Shown here piece by piece: positions 49,789 to 60,799 of a stretch of 64,000 nt of DNA (positions within the stretch are counted from its first letter, which is position 1; each line of letters opens with the position of its first letter). A model generated the notes under the pieces. It saw only the letters and a program-made list of their open reading frames with translations, made no database searches and was not told where the DNA came from. Position numbers and translations under genes: made by a program. The stretch comes from Hepsetus odoe (taxonomy: Eukaryota; Chordata; Actinopteri; Characiformes; Hepsetidae), in assembly GCA_017165825.1 (NCBI GenBank), contig CM029387.1, forward strand, positions 19,635,444 through 19,699,443, given 5' to 3'.

Positions 49789-50044
49789 ACACCATAAGGA
49801 GCCACCAAAACACATGGAACCACTCTCTCCACAAACATAAGTGGAAAAAATAAGAACATGGGGAGAAAAAAAAAAAAAAAAAAAACTTTTTATGCATTTC
49901 TTCTCAGCGTTCCTCTTAATCCTCTTCTATATCTCTGGGGGAAATAACACTCCCTCACACACACTCTCTCTCTCTCCGTCACACACAGACACACACAGTA
50001 AAAAAACAACTCTCCTCTCCCCTAAACATTTGTTCAGATAGAGC

Positions 50045-50170
50045 CTTAATTCATTTGATTAAAAAAACTATTTGGAGCACGGAGGCAAAATCTCGGGTTC
50101 GATAATGGCCGGAAAAATTGCAATTCGCCAGCTATTATGCCCAATCAGGCCAGAAGGGAGGAGAGTAGAA
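50045..50170. other. Candidate conserved non-coding element near the penultimate exon
   Basis: CTTAATTCATTTGATTAAAA, TCGATAATGGCCGGAAAAAT and TTGCAATTCGCCAGCTATTA lie 160-285 bases downstream of the exon donor in transcript direction. Closeness to the exon also allows a splicing-regulatory role. Confidence 0.35.
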
Positions 50171-50329
50171 CCAGATGGACCAGCATGGGATTCCTGAACA
50201 CACAGGGCAACGCAGTACCCCAGCAAGCTACAGAAGCTCACATAGCCAGCCTGGAGGCTCCAGCTGTCTTGATTCTGTGGGTGCAGAATTAGATGCTAGC
50301 GTTAGATGTTAGGTGCGATGGAAGCTTAC

Positions 50330-50458
50330 CTGTCTTGCCCTTTACTTTCTTGGAGGGCTGTTTCTTTTTGATGAAGGTGGCAGTGGCCTCCTGCTGTAAA
50401 GCAAGGTCTTCCTCCTCCTGCTGCTCGACTATAGGCTCCCGGATGGTCTCACAGCCAG
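50330..50458 (-). CDS. Coding exon of the same gene (second from last), NLS-like basic patch
   Basis: This is a 129-bp exon. The acceptor is a TTCTTTCCCAG ending at 50459 and the donor is GTAAG from 50329. The phase is 1 on both sides, which fits the exon at 59846 upstream and the exon at 3465 downstream. The frame reads GCETIREPIVEQQEEEDLAL, then QQEATATFIKKK and QPSKKVKGKT, so an acidic Glu-rich half is followed by a basic half. KKKQPSKKVKGK resembles a bipartite nuclear localisation signal (inference). The exon length is a multiple of three, so skipping it would keep the frame. An AT microsatellite lies about 45 bases upstream of the acceptor and two SINE copies start about 195 bases upstream. 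No domain is recognised. Confidence 0.8.
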
Positions 50459-50500
50459 CTGGGAAAGAATATAAACACAGCAACATTGGAAAAAATAAAA

Positions 50501-50501
<1 letters not shown>

Positions 50502-50544
<43 letters not shown>

Positions 50545-50604
50545 GGTGTGCTATGTGATTTGTCCATTTTTTCCAATAAAAACATATTTTCCAATAAAAA
50601 CATA
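50502..50604. repeat. AT microsatellite plus 18-bp tandem duplication
   Basis: (AT)n at about 50505-50536 runs into CACACA. Then TTTTCCAATAAAAACATA occurs twice head to tail (50569-50586, 50587-50604). This lies 45-150 bases upstream of the exon 50458-50330 acceptor. Confidence 0.9.
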
Positions 50605-50652
50605 TCATAGGGTTAGAGAACTGAAGTATAGTAGATGCTCCAGTTGCCATTA

Positions 50653-50903
50653 AGTGAAATGAAAGTGACAACTTGTCATTGTTAAACAAAGCACAACACA
50701 CAGAGAACCACAACGAAATACAGCCTCTGCTTTTAACCCACACACACATGCAGCAGGGGGCAGCTATTGAAAGCGCCCAGGGAGCAGTGATGGGGTTGGT
50801 ACCTTGCTCAAGGCTACCTCAGGGCAACCTACTGGACTGAAATTTAAACCCATGACCTTCCGATCCTGGGGCCAACTCCCTAACCACTAGGCCACCGCTG
50901 CCC
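50653..50903 (-). mobile_element. SINE, TTGTCACTTTCAC tail family (first of a tandem pair)
   Basis: On the minus strand it runs GGGCAGCGGTGGCCTAGTG, GCCCCAGGATCGGAAGGTC, CTTGAGCAAGGTACC, GCGCTTTCAATAGCTGCCCC and ends CACTTTCATTTCACTT. The B box is altered (GGGTTTAAAT). Its tail end lies 195 bases upstream of the penultimate exon. Confidence 0.83.
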
Positions 50904-50910
50904 AAAAAGA

Positions 50911-51035
50911 CATCTGCTTTTTACCCATACACACAAACACACGTGCAGCAGGGGGCAGCTAATAAAAGCACCCGGGGAGCGGTGACGGGGACAGTCCTGG
51001 GGCCTCGTCCCTAGACACTACACCACCACTGCCCC
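50911..51035 (-). mobile_element. Partial SINE, second of a tandem pair
   Basis: It is the same family in the same orientation, about half length: GGGGCAGTGGTGGTGTAGTG head, CGGGTGCTTTTATTAGCTG body, cut at GGTAAAAAGCAGATG. It abuts the neighbour within 8 bases, so either one inserted next to or into the other's tail, or the array arose by partial duplication. Confidence 0.75.
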
Positions 51036-51523
51036 ATTAACACATAGAACTGTAGTTTTCTTTTCCCAAAAAAGCTTCAGTGGTAAGAAAAACTAATAAT
51101 AAATAAAACAATACTGGTTACTTTATTCCTATCTAAACACTTATGGAAAGTCTTTTAATGCAAAATTTTATTTCAGAACAGTATTTTGTATCAAAAATTG
51201 GGAACAGCAAGTAAAACTCTTATATATAAAAATACAACTGCAAATATTTTGTTATTGACCAAAATTCTAAAACTGCACAAAATTAGCAAAAGTGTGGCTA
51301 TCTCGGCTGACTGAGGGTGGGGGAGGATTCTTCAGAGTTGATTTTCAAACAAAATCTCACAAATAAATCACTTTACAGCAGCAACACTTTATATAAGTCC
51401 ATAAGGCTGTTTCATAAGAGGAAATACATGAATATTATTTTCAGTGGAGAACCAAACTCAGTTTTAACATCAGTGCCAAAATAAGCTCAGATGCTGTTCT
51501 TGAACTCCTTTCACACATACCTT

Positions 51524-51524
<1 letters not shown>

Positions 51525-51563
<39 letters not shown>
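51525..51563. repeat. (CA)n microsatellite
   Basis: About 19 CA units. Confidence 0.95.
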
Positions 51564-51571
<8 letters not shown>

Positions 51572-53455
51572 TACAGTCCAACACCTATCTAAACCCTTCT
51601 AGCTGTCCCAACAGCAGGTCCCCAGACTGCGTCTGCATGTCTCCATCGGAGGGATTTGAGGATCAGCCTGCTTTGAGGCCCTGGGGCGAGTGGGCTTATG
51701 AATCGGACCCCTTGTGCCACCCCCTCTTCTCCTGCTCCCCTTCCTTCTGACAATCCCATGAGTTGTTTCCATTTTCCATGGCACTTCCATCGTACATCCT
51801 CCAACACACTAAAGCACAGGAGAGGGTGCTGTCTTCCCTCCGGGCAGATTAGGATAATCCAGTTCTAATATTTGTCCATTCGCTAAAGTCAACCTGCTCA
51901 CCAGCGAAACCTGTGATGGCTAGCAGTTAGTGTTGGTGGTTTCACGTTTGAAATGGGATACATGGTCTTCATAACACATGTGTTTTCATAAGCTTATAAT
52001 CTCAGGGGCTAGTTGTGTGGAATGAGGTCAGGATCACCTTCTACCTGGACTGTATCAACATGAGGTGGAAACGAGCCTCCCTGCTACGATAACAAAGCCA
52101 CAGCAGCCAGTTGGAAGGTGGCAGGATTAGGCCTGGAGTCCTATATGCTGGTTGTTGTTGTCCACCCGTGTAGCTTTATTAACACACAAAGTCCTTTGCA
52201 GCAGGATTTCTGCAGGGTGCATTTTGCCCAAAATACTAAACTGGAAATATTGGAAACTGGGCATATTACATATTTTGCTTAAACTGTTTTTGATATGCAA
52301 ACTTCAACAGCAAACTGCCCTCCTGTTTTATATAAAAGGAAATGTTGGATTCTCCGATTGAGAACCGAGGTTCGAAGAGTCACTGATGAGGCGAAGAGGT
52401 CTTTGAAGCTTGCAGGTTTTATTGCAGTACAATTTTGCACTCAACAGGCAGCACTGGTTAGAACAATGCTGGTAAAAGGACGTTCTTGCGTCAACACCAT
52501 CATGAATGTGCATTAAAACAGTGTGCAGCATCGACGAGGGGAGATCAAGTTTAACTAAACTGGTGTTTATTTGAACCAGCTGGTGAAAGATTAAAAATTA
52601 AATTCCGTGGAGAAAGTCATAAACTGGAGATCAGCGAAGACATTAATCAGAAGCAGGTGCCTTCACAGAGCTGGGAGGTGCTGAACTTGATTTGGGGAGA
52701 ATGATGTGTTCACACTACTATTACATGTTACTAGAACGTACCTCAGACCTCCTAAAGCAGTTAGTGATGTTTTAAATGCATCTTGGATGTTTACACACCC
52801 GTTTTTGTTTTGTTTTTTTTTATTTTTAACTGGCTCTTAATAAAATAATAAAATGATTATTAAGTCACAGATTTGGGTAAAGGTACAAGAAAAGTTCCCA
52901 AGAGCACAGTAAACTCCATCTTCCTCAAAAAGACATGATTAAGAACCACAGTTTTCCTAGTTGACGATGACTGGAAATTAGAAATGGTCCAAAATGACTC
53001 TACATTAAATTCTACCATGAGTAGGGTGTTTTTTTCCGTCTGATGAAAAGTTGCTATTTTTGAAATATGAGGTTTTGTTCAACAATTTGCTCCAACCAGA
53101 ATATCTTTGCAGATCAAAACCACAGTGCAAAAGCTGCCACTAAGCTCCCACATACAGGTCCAGGATTGGGATTTGGTGAGAACCTCATGTTTGAAGAAAG
53201 ATAATTAGGTGTCAGTGTAAAAGCTTCAAAAAAGCAGAGATGAAAATAGGCATAAGTGGAGAAAATTACAGATGAAGAGACACAAGGATATATATTCAGC
53301 CAAAAAAATATGACACATGACTACAAACAGTTTCTAGTGTCTCAGAGGAGCTGTATAATGTGGACAAAATATGAGTGCTATAATTTATTGCTATATAATG
53401 ACTTGCAGCTATTTAAAAAACTATTGCACTTAAATAATTTACTTGCGTAAATTCT

Positions 53456-53475
53456 CCACACACACACACACGCGT

Positions 53476-53536
<61 letters not shown>
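53456..53536. repeat. Long (CA)n tract with CGCGTG interruption
   Basis: Seven CA units, a CGCGTG break, then about 30 uninterrupted CA units. This is the longest CA tract in the window and may adopt Z-DNA. Confidence 0.97.
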
Positions 53537-53537
<1 letters not shown>

Positions 53538-55317
53538 CAAACAAGTCACATTTCTATAATTGTCTGAGATCCTACAAGGACTGTCTGGAAAAAGGTTATG
53601 GAAGACACACACATATTGTATATACATGCACACATACGCAAACCATTTATTCAGTCTATAACTCAGATCCACCGTGCTTCCTCCTCACTCCCTAGCTTGC
53701 AGTCAAAACCACATTTCCACAGGAAACTGGGACATGTTCAAAAAAAAAAAAAAAACCATGCAGTAAGACAAGACAGCAGGTTATGTCCAGCGCCATGTTC
53801 TCAACTTCCTGCCCAGCATAATTGCAGAAAATCGCAGCTCATGAGACAAAGGGCCTGGTGGATGATACACTGTGATTTGTAATTATTGCCAGGATAACTT
53901 GCACCTATAAAAAACAGTGTGCAGTAACGGCATTTAACATCAGAGTATCAAGTTGCTGATTGGACACTCCAGGCTGTAAAGTGGTAATATCTGACTATGG
54001 CAAACTGGGGAAAACAGCTTTCAGAGAAACTTGAAAAAAAAAAGAAATGGCTGTATTTCGGGAATGTTTCATACTGGGAAAACATTAGCTGTGGTCTGTG
54101 CAAAGGTTTAAGCCCAGTTTACATTGTTTCACAAAAAAACTTGCTATATTTAAGTGTGATCTGTAGAGGAGTTCTAAATATCATCTTAAACTTTTACATA
54201 TTACGAGGGAATCTCGTTTACAGCTACAACGGGAAGTCTCTGCACTGGGAAAATGAATGTACGGACACTGCATACTGCAGATAAACTGGATACACTTGAC
54301 TATCAGAGCTGAAAGCTTTCTCTCTACTGAAGACTACTCGTGACTGGAAGTGTAATATAACACTGCCTGCAAACACACGTTCACACGCGCCCATCTATGC
54401 TCACAAATATACACACATTTGCAAAATGCATTGGCCTCACTTGTATGAGAAGCATGTGGAAAAGTTAGGTCCATGTATGCAGAAGGTCTCAGCATGTCTC
54501 CAGTTCCAGAAAAGCTGAAATGTGTGGGAGACACACAAACACACTTCCTGAACACATACAGAAGCATCGCTGCCAGATTAAAAGCCTCCCTCGACAGCAT
54601 GCTGGAAGCGCGGACTGCATTTACGTGCTCCATAAAGAAGAGGACGGGGAAGCATGCCAGTAAAGAACCCCGGCCTCCATTGTCTGAAAGCACTAGACTG
54701 CATTACATCCAAAACACTGACGGAGGACAACACACACATTTAAGCTCAAAGGAAATCTGAAAAAGCTAAGAGCAAAATGCTCAGAATGCAGATCAGTTAT
54801 AATTTTTTCTTCGACTTCCTCAACAAATAATACACTGTGTGCACAATATTTAGGCGAGTGTTTTGACCAGATCATCATTTTTCTGCATCTATTCCAACTC
54901 CAAGCTGTATTAACTTGAAAGCTGATTGGATTTAAGCAGATCAGGTGATGTGTGTCTGTGTAATGAGGGGGTGTGGCCTAGGGAGATCAACACCCGATAT
55001 CAAGGTATGCAGAATTATTAGGAAGCTTCTTTTCCTCTTCAGGGAAAACAGACTCCTCAGGGAACTGACTCTGAAAAGTGAAAAACTGTATATTAAAAAA
55101 AAAAAAAAAAGCATTTCAGAGAGATGCAGCACTCTTGATCACAGAACCATCAAACAGTTTGTTGTGAATAGTGAACAGGTTCACAAAAAATGTGCAAATG
55201 AATGATGCAAATGAACAGCCAAAGTTCTGAGAAGAATCAAACGTGAAGCTACCAGGAAACCAAGATCCTTCAGTGCTGTCATATTCCAGAACTGAACCTA
55301 CCTGGAGTGTCCTGAAG

Positions 55318-55517
55318 GGTGTGAGGGTGGTGGCAGTGGTCTAGGGGAGGGTACTTGCCTACGGACCTATGACTCAAGAGGTCCCAGGTTCGAATCCCAC
55401 CTCTAGCAATACCACCACTGGGTCCCTCAGCAAGACCCTTAACCCTGAGTTAGTCCAGGAGGGACTGTCCCTGTAATTAGAACATGGAAGTCTGGATAAG
55501 AGCGTCTGCTAAATGCA
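55318..55517 (+). mobile_element. SINE (GCGTCTGCTAAATG tail) nested in the Tc1-like element
   Basis: GGTGGTGGCAGTGGTCTAGG head, GGTTCGAATCCCACC B box, CACTGGGTCCCTCAGCAAG body, GGATAAGAGCGTCTGCTAAA tail. GAAG flanks it on both sides (55314-55317, 55518-55521), a possible short target duplication. Same family as 6722-6930. It interrupts the transposase frame between CCTGAAG and AAGAACAAGG. Confidence 0.82.
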
Positions 55518-55636
55518 GAAGAACAAGGTGTTCAGTGTCAGAGACGTGGACAAGGGAAAGACTGAAACCCCAACACCACTGAACAAGAAACATCAGCTGA
55601 AACATCAAGACTGGGACAAGAAAAACCTCCAGACTT

Positions 55637-55656
55637 TTTTTTTTTTTTTTTTTTTG
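55637..55656. repeat. Poly-T run inside the transposon
   Basis: About 20 T within the Tc1-like element, absent from the related copy at 39335; probably a later expansion or insertion. Confidence 0.85.
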
Positions 55657-56944
55657 ACTCGACAGAGCAGATGGATGGGTCTTTGGCTGGATCAGTAACG
55701 GGCACAGAGCTCCACGTCTACTCAGACACCAGCAAGGTGGAGGTGAGGTACTGGTATGGTCTGGTGTTATTAAGGATGAGCTAGTTGGAGCTTTTTGGGT
55801 TGAAGATGGACTCAAAAATCAACTCCCAAACCTACTGACAGTTTTTACAAGACACTTTCTTCAAGCAGTGGTTCAGGAAAGAGTTAGATCTTTCAACAAG
55901 ACCCTGATTGTATGCTCCATCACATGCATGGAAGTTCTCCACTGCGTGGCCAGTAAAGACCTTAAAGATGAAAGAATAATGACACGCCCCCCTTCCTCAC
56001 CTGATCTAAACCCTGTTGAGATTTATGGGGAAGGAGAACAGTCCACCTCTCTGAACAGAGTCTGGGAGGCTGTGGTGCTGCTGCACAAAACGTTGATCAA
56101 CAGATGAAGAAACTGAGACTCCATGAATGGAGGGATTATTACTGCTATGGAAAAGGAGGACGGTTATTGATCGCTGATTTTGAAGTTTTTTGAAATTTCA
56201 GAAATGTTTCTTTGTAAATTTGAGTTGTTTGCTTATTTTTGTCACTTTAACGGATAAAAATAAACATTAAAAATGTTAATTTCACATTTAGCTGCGTAAT
56301 AATCCTAAACTAATAGTTGTCTAATAATTGATTATTTAATAATAATAACTGATACATATGTATCCCCTGAGAATGTTCACACTCTCATTCAGGTTTTGGG
56401 GTTTTGTTATTCTGGATTAGATTCTAGATTAATAGAACTGGATTTGTTTAGGAATAGAATTCATCCTCAAAATACACACCTGCCTAATAATTGTGCACAC
56501 AGTATATTTGTGAAAGTTTAACCTGTCACCGATAATGTCAAAGGAAACATAACTTTGTGCATGTTAGTGTTTTAAAAACGATATCGTGAAATCCCACGCA
56601 TCATCTCTAGACCTTTAAAATGAAGGCTTAGTATTAAAATAGTTCACTGAATAAGGCCAACAGTTCAATCTCATGGTTCATAGTTTTATTCTACTTCAAC
56701 CCCAATATGCTTACATAAGAACTCTATCAACATGCTAATATGTGTGGATTTGATTGTATGTAAACAGTGGTAAAGCGTTCCAACCTGTAGTGACTGTAGA
56801 CTTTCATTCATATAATTCATAGATTACATCTTCATTACTTAAAGGCTGTTAATGCTGTCCAGTGATGGGGACAAAATAATTGTTGTGAAAGACACTTTAA
56901 AAGCTTGAACGAGAGAGCTACAACTGTGTATCGTATATATATTC

Positions 56945-56975
<31 letters not shown>

Positions 56976-57118
56976 GAGCGCAGTGTTGAGGTAAGAAAGC
57001 ATAGGGAGTAGAGACCTGTCACACAGACAGAGTTCATCAGAGTGAAGGAATGCTGGACGGGTTGGCCAAGCAGCTTCTCTCTCCTCCACACCTCTGGGCT
57101 TCAACCCAAACAGCAAGC

Positions 57119-57180
57119 GCTCCATCCACACACTCTATCCATCCATCCACACACATCCCTCCATCCACACACACATCCTT
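57119..57180. repeat. CCATCCACACA-type minisatellite
   Basis: Several imperfect units (CTCCATCCACACACTC, ATCCATCCACACAC, CCTCCATCCACACAC). Confidence 0.8.
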
Positions 57181-57266
57181 CTGTCTACCTCGCTATCACG
57201 GGGGAGGACGCTGAAGCAGCTGGGATGTCTTCATAGTGGATGATGTCACAGTGTAGACAGAGCCAG

Positions 57267-57270
<4 letters not shown>

Positions 57271-57324
<54 letters not shown>
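57271..57324. repeat. (GA)n microsatellite
   Basis: About 26 uninterrupted GA units at the start of a longer GA-rich region reaching 57450. Confidence 0.95.
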
Positions 57325-57328
<4 letters not shown>

Positions 57329-57585
57329 GAATAAAAGGATAAGGTAGAGGAAGGAAAAAGAAAAAAGAGAAGTGGAGAGATTGTGAGAGAAAGGAGGGGA
57401 AGGTTAAAGAGAGAGAGCGAGAGAGAAAGAAGCAGACAGAGAGATATTAGGGAGGAGAGGGATCTGATAAGAAGCTGCAGACATGAGAGGAAGGAATGAC
57501 ACTCGGTTAATCATTCACACATTCTTCACTCATCTGCAGCTTTTAAAGCGTCCTCAGCAGACACTGACCCTTTATGCATCTTTTC

Positions 57586-57625
<40 letters not shown>

Positions 57626-57759
57626 GCTGCATCAAGTGAAAGCAGCTGGGCCTGAAATAAGTACACAATGCATCAACAAGTCTATGCAAATAATTCACAC
57701 TCCACAACAGGGTTGTAAACACACAAACACACTCACAAAACACCCAAACACACTCGCAC

Positions 57760-57930
57760 ACAGCCCAGTCTCCGGGAGAGGCCCCGTTGCCGCCGGTGTT
57801 GTTGGAAACGTAAACACTTTGCGTTCGCAGCCGGTTGAAAAAGCAATGGGAGCAGGGCGGGTAATAAATTACTGTTTACACAGCGCCTGACAGGCCTTTG
57901 GTCAAATAGGAGCCGGCTGTGTGCTTTGGC
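57760..57930. other. Candidate conserved non-coding element
   Basis: CCCCGTTGCCGCCGGTGTTG, GGAAACGTAAACACTTTGCG, GGGTAATAAATTACTGTTTA and CCTTTGGTCAAATAGGAGCC form a unique block between two GA/CT tracts. GTAATAAATTAC is palindromic, and GTAAACA is a forkhead-like core. No coding support. Confidence 0.4.
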
Positions 57931-57948
57931 CCCAGGCCAGAGGTGAGA

Positions 57949-57981
<33 letters not shown>

Positions 57982-58459
57982 CAGAGAGAGAGACAGAGAG
58001 AGAGAAAGAGAGAGAATGCTGTTTTGGAGTCCTGTGAAGCAAAGGCTACTGTGAAGTGATTGAGAGATGACCACTGTAGTGCCCCCTTTGCTGCTTTTCT
58101 TCTGAGAATGGTAGATGTTGCACCACTGTTGTGAAGATCTGAGTGCATTCAGGTCCTGATGCTGGATGATGAGTCCTGTATCGTAAACTCCCATCCAACT
58201 TCAGAACCCACTGGATGGAGCACTATCACTCCCTAGAAGACAATTCCAGTGTTTTACTCTCCTAGGCGATCTTTTGCATTGGGTGACGTTAGCATCGTGT
58301 GTAGCTGCTCAAGAATGGAGATTATAATTGGAGATTATACTCCAATGTCGGTGACAGGTGCACCTTCACATTATGGACTCTATAGTGATTCTTTGGTAAA
58401 GGTTAAGTATGTAGAAAAAATGTTAAGTCTATAAGAACAGTTTAATATTTGAAAAGCCT

Positions 58460-58700
58460 TCTACAATGGACCAAACATCTCAGTTTCTTCTGCTCCTCTG
58501 CATCTTCCTATTTCACCGACTGTCTGCATGTCCTTTCTCACCGCATCCATAAACTTCCTTTTTTTTCTTTTTCTCCTGTTTCCTGGCAGCTCTATCCTCA
58601 GCAACCTTCTCCTGATATACTCCTCATCCCTCCTCTGCACAAGTCCACACCAAGGCAGTCTCACTTCTCTGTCTCCAAAACCTCCAACCTGAGCCCAATT
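58460..58700 (-). mobile_element. RTE-type LINE fragment, C-terminal end
   Basis: The minus-strand frame reads LPWCGLVQRRDEEYIRRRLL, then RIELPGNRRKRKKRKFMDAV and RKDMQTVGE. This matches the end of the RTE reverse-transcriptase ORF, where the usual text is WFGHVQRRD.EYI.R followed by a basic GRRKRGRP.R.FMD segment. Nothing else of the element remains, typical of old 5'-truncated LINEs. It is unrelated in position to the 18425 fragment but of the same superfamily. Confidence 0.75.
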
Positions 58701-59074
58701 GATTCATTATGACTGAATACTTTTTAGGAATAGTTTAGCACATAATTAAGCCTATGATATAATTTTCTTTTCCACTCTTGGCCTAAATGGTTCTGTGCAC
58801 AGGGGGATGTTTTCACTTAGACACAATGTCTTTCAAATCAGTACGGTTCCATCAACAGGGTTGGCTATTGGATGGTATAATACTGTAGTTATTCACTGAC
58901 TGGTTCACATTTTTCATAATTTTTTTTTACTTTACTCAGAAGGCAAAAGATGAACATCCATTTCTCTGAAGCCAATTGCATTTTTTTCCCTTCTTTTTTC
59001 CCTTTTTCCCTTCTGATCAAGAGATTAAAACCAAAAAGGTTTATTATTGCCACATTATCACATCCATGGCATGC

Positions 59075-59077
<3 letters not shown>

Positions 59078-59116
<39 letters not shown>
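59078..59116. repeat. (TA)n microsatellite
   Basis: About 19 TA units followed by GCACACACATG. Confidence 0.95.
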
Positions 59117-59122
<6 letters not shown>

Positions 59123-59845
59123 CATGTGTAAGGAACTTTAAATCTTTTGGATTAAATCACCTACCAAAAGTAGTAGTAGTGGTCAGTCAATTTCAAGCAA
59201 CTCTGCAATTCAGTCTCTAAAACACTGTCGCTGAGCACATTTACATGATATGGCTTAAGAAAGGTGAAAGTACAAACAACAAAAAAAAGAACCCCAGCAT
59301 GGGGGAGACCCTATAAAAGGCTGCAGGACGACTGAGTGTGTTCAGGAGGAGCTTGGACAGAAGAATTGCCCAAGCAGTGGCTTGCAGGCGGCTTTTTTGG
59401 CCCCATAGGCCTTTGTTGAGATTTAATGATGCGTAGGGGCCTGTGCCTTCTTGGGTCCTGCTGAGGATCCGGAGCCATTATGGTATGCAGAAACACAGAG
59501 CCAGACAGTAAACAGACGGATCAATGAAACTCACGTTCTTTTACGCCAACTTTTAAAAGCTCTTAACCTTTATACAGGCATTCTTGGGGTGAAGGACATC
59601 TCAGTGAATCAAGGTCAAAGGAATTAATTCATTAAAAACTGTAATCATGCACTCCTTAAAAAATTGTTGGCTGATGGTGAAGAAGTAAGACTGGAGTTTA
59701 ATGACAAAACTATATACGATTATTCTTATAATTCATTAATATAAACTAAAAACAATTGCTTGATGATTTAAACTGTTAAAACAAGAAATTGACCTTTCAC
59801 CTTTTGCAGGCTAATCATTCTTTAATTCACATATGTTTTTCTAAC

Positions 59846-60071
59846 CTGGCATCATGACCGGTGTTGGGGCGTTGGCTTCAGAGGAGAGAGACAGGCGGCC
59901 CCCTTTGCCAATGCGGTCACAGAGGAGCGTGATGTGCTTCCTGAGGCGGGACGTATCTTTGGGCATGCTCAGTTTCGTTGTGCTCAGGCTGATGGCTTGG
60001 TCCTTTGGACTTCGAGATAGACAAGTTCTTAAGAGGTGTGACACTGCTGCATCCACACTCTCCTCCCATCC
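59846..60071 (-). CDS. Coding exon of an unrecognised minus-strand gene (third from last)
   Basis: The exon is bounded by a CT-rich tract ending in CAG at 60072 and a GTTAG donor at 59845. It is open throughout: 75 whole codons plus one base, so it starts in phase 0 and ends in phase 1. The peptide begins GWEESVDAAVSHLLRTC and ends PTPVMMP. It looks helical (DAAVSHLLRTCLSR, then SRLRKHITLLCDRIGKG), with a Ser/Thr-rich SLSTTKLSMPKD stretch between the helices and no catalytic motif I can name. The last base G joins CT of the exon at 50458 to give Ala. The polypyrimidine tract is itself a (GA)n microsatellite. I do not recognise the family. Splice signals and phase are seen in the sequence; membership of the same gene as the next two exons is inferred from phase and strand. 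Confidence 0.78.

Positions 60072-60072
<1 letters not shown>

Positions 60073-60115
<43 letters not shown>
60073..60115. repeat. (GA)n microsatellite forming the splice acceptor tract
   Basis: About 21 GA units (CT on the coding strand) end one base before the acceptor dinucleotide of the exon 60071-59846 is completed; the AG at 60073-60072 is effectively the last repeat-adjacent dinucleotide. Confidence 0.95.
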
Positions 60116-60117
<2 letters not shown>

Positions 60118-60799
60118 CATTCCAGTTGTAACCAGCAGAGATTTACTTCTGAGCACAAAAATGCTGCACAGGCCCATATTTTGTTGTAATCAAATGCCTT
60201 TAATAAAATAAATGAATGAATCTATAATACATTGCTGTGATTTAACAACTTGCTCTGAATAGTATGTGACACAGCACCCCCTGTGGCAGAGCTGAACATG
60301 GTGCTCAAGCCAGGAGGAGTACATTTAAACCAGGAGCAGTACTGCGTGTGCAAATAATCTTTTCTACATGAGGAGGAATCATTAGTTAGATCAAAGTTTT
60401 CAGTAAAAGAAATGCAGTATACGGGCAGAGAAATATGTAAAATAATCATTGATGAAGTAACAAAGTACAAATGCTTTGTTAACGTCCTTAAGTTTTTAGA
60501 TTATATTGTCCGTTATTATCTGTATTTGCACTTAAGTATAGAACGTGTTTTTACTTTCGCCACCTTTGAAAACAACATAAACATAACATATATGTCGAAA
60601 AATACTTAGCAGCTAGTTTGAGGGTATACCAAATGAATATGCATAATTGGCTCACTGACCACAGGAGGAAAACTGTGCACATTTTCAAAACCATGCAGTA
60701 TTGGTCAACCCTTCACTTTAAAGTCAGCTGCTGAGACAGGAGGGCTTTGTGGACAGCCGTCTGCACGGATGAATGTGTGCGTATGTGTGTATGTCTCCT

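Larger units (their letters stand above)
47763..50329. other. Intronic stretch next to the penultimate exon
   Basis: It contains one strong candidate regulatory block (48390-48740), a second (50045-50170), GT (48813-48844), CA (48991-49027; 49751-49787) and poly-A (49867-49884). 47765-48380 and 49030-49750 show no gene. Confidence 0.5.
50459..54832. other. Intron between the last two internal exons, proximal part
   Basis: Besides the SINE pair and AT repeat it has CA (51525-51563), a GC-richer stretch at 51590-51800, the long CA tract 53456-53536 and poly-A (53741-53756). 51060-51520, 51840-53450 and 53880-54830 show no gene; the 95-codon frame at 53997-54284 has no splice context. Confidence 0.5.
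54833..56504 (+). mobile_element. Near full-length, inactive Tc1-like transposon
   Basis: Terminal repeats CACTGTGTGCACAATATTTA and AATAATTGTGCACACAGT lie inside TA at 54831-54832 and 56505-56506; the total of 1.67 kb (about 1.47 kb without the SINE) is near the usual 1.6 kb. Decayed transposase is readable in pieces: an N-terminal HTH-like region at 55120-55310, and a C-terminal part from 55868 reading VQERVRSFNKTLIV, ITCMEVLHCVASKDLKDER and PPSSPDLNPVE. The QDNAPSHA region is broken (deletion near 55912). Frameshifts and the SINE at 55318 make it dead. It is close kin of the fragment at 39335. Confidence 0.85.
56507..59845. other. Intron between internal exons, distal part
   Basis: It holds GT (56945-56972), a CCATCCACACA minisatellite (57119-57180), GA (57271-57324), CT (57588-57622), a GA tract (57950-58015), a LINE fragment (58460-58700), TA (59078-59116) and one candidate element (57760-57930). 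56507-56940, 58200-58450 and 59130-59840 show no gene. Confidence 0.5.

Noticed and set aside
53456..53536. Regular repeat array that could suggest a CRISPR
   Set aside because: It is a dinucleotide microsatellite in vertebrate DNA, with no spacers or cas genes.
53997..54284. 95-codon frame with SYWENISCG and SLHWENEC echoes
   Set aside because: The echoes suggest local sequence duplication (GGGAA/TGGGAAAA) rather than a protein repeat; no exon borders.
57733..58194. 153-codon minus-strand frame
   Set aside because: Its core is a translated GA/CT microsatellite (LSLSLSLS), so it is not a gene.
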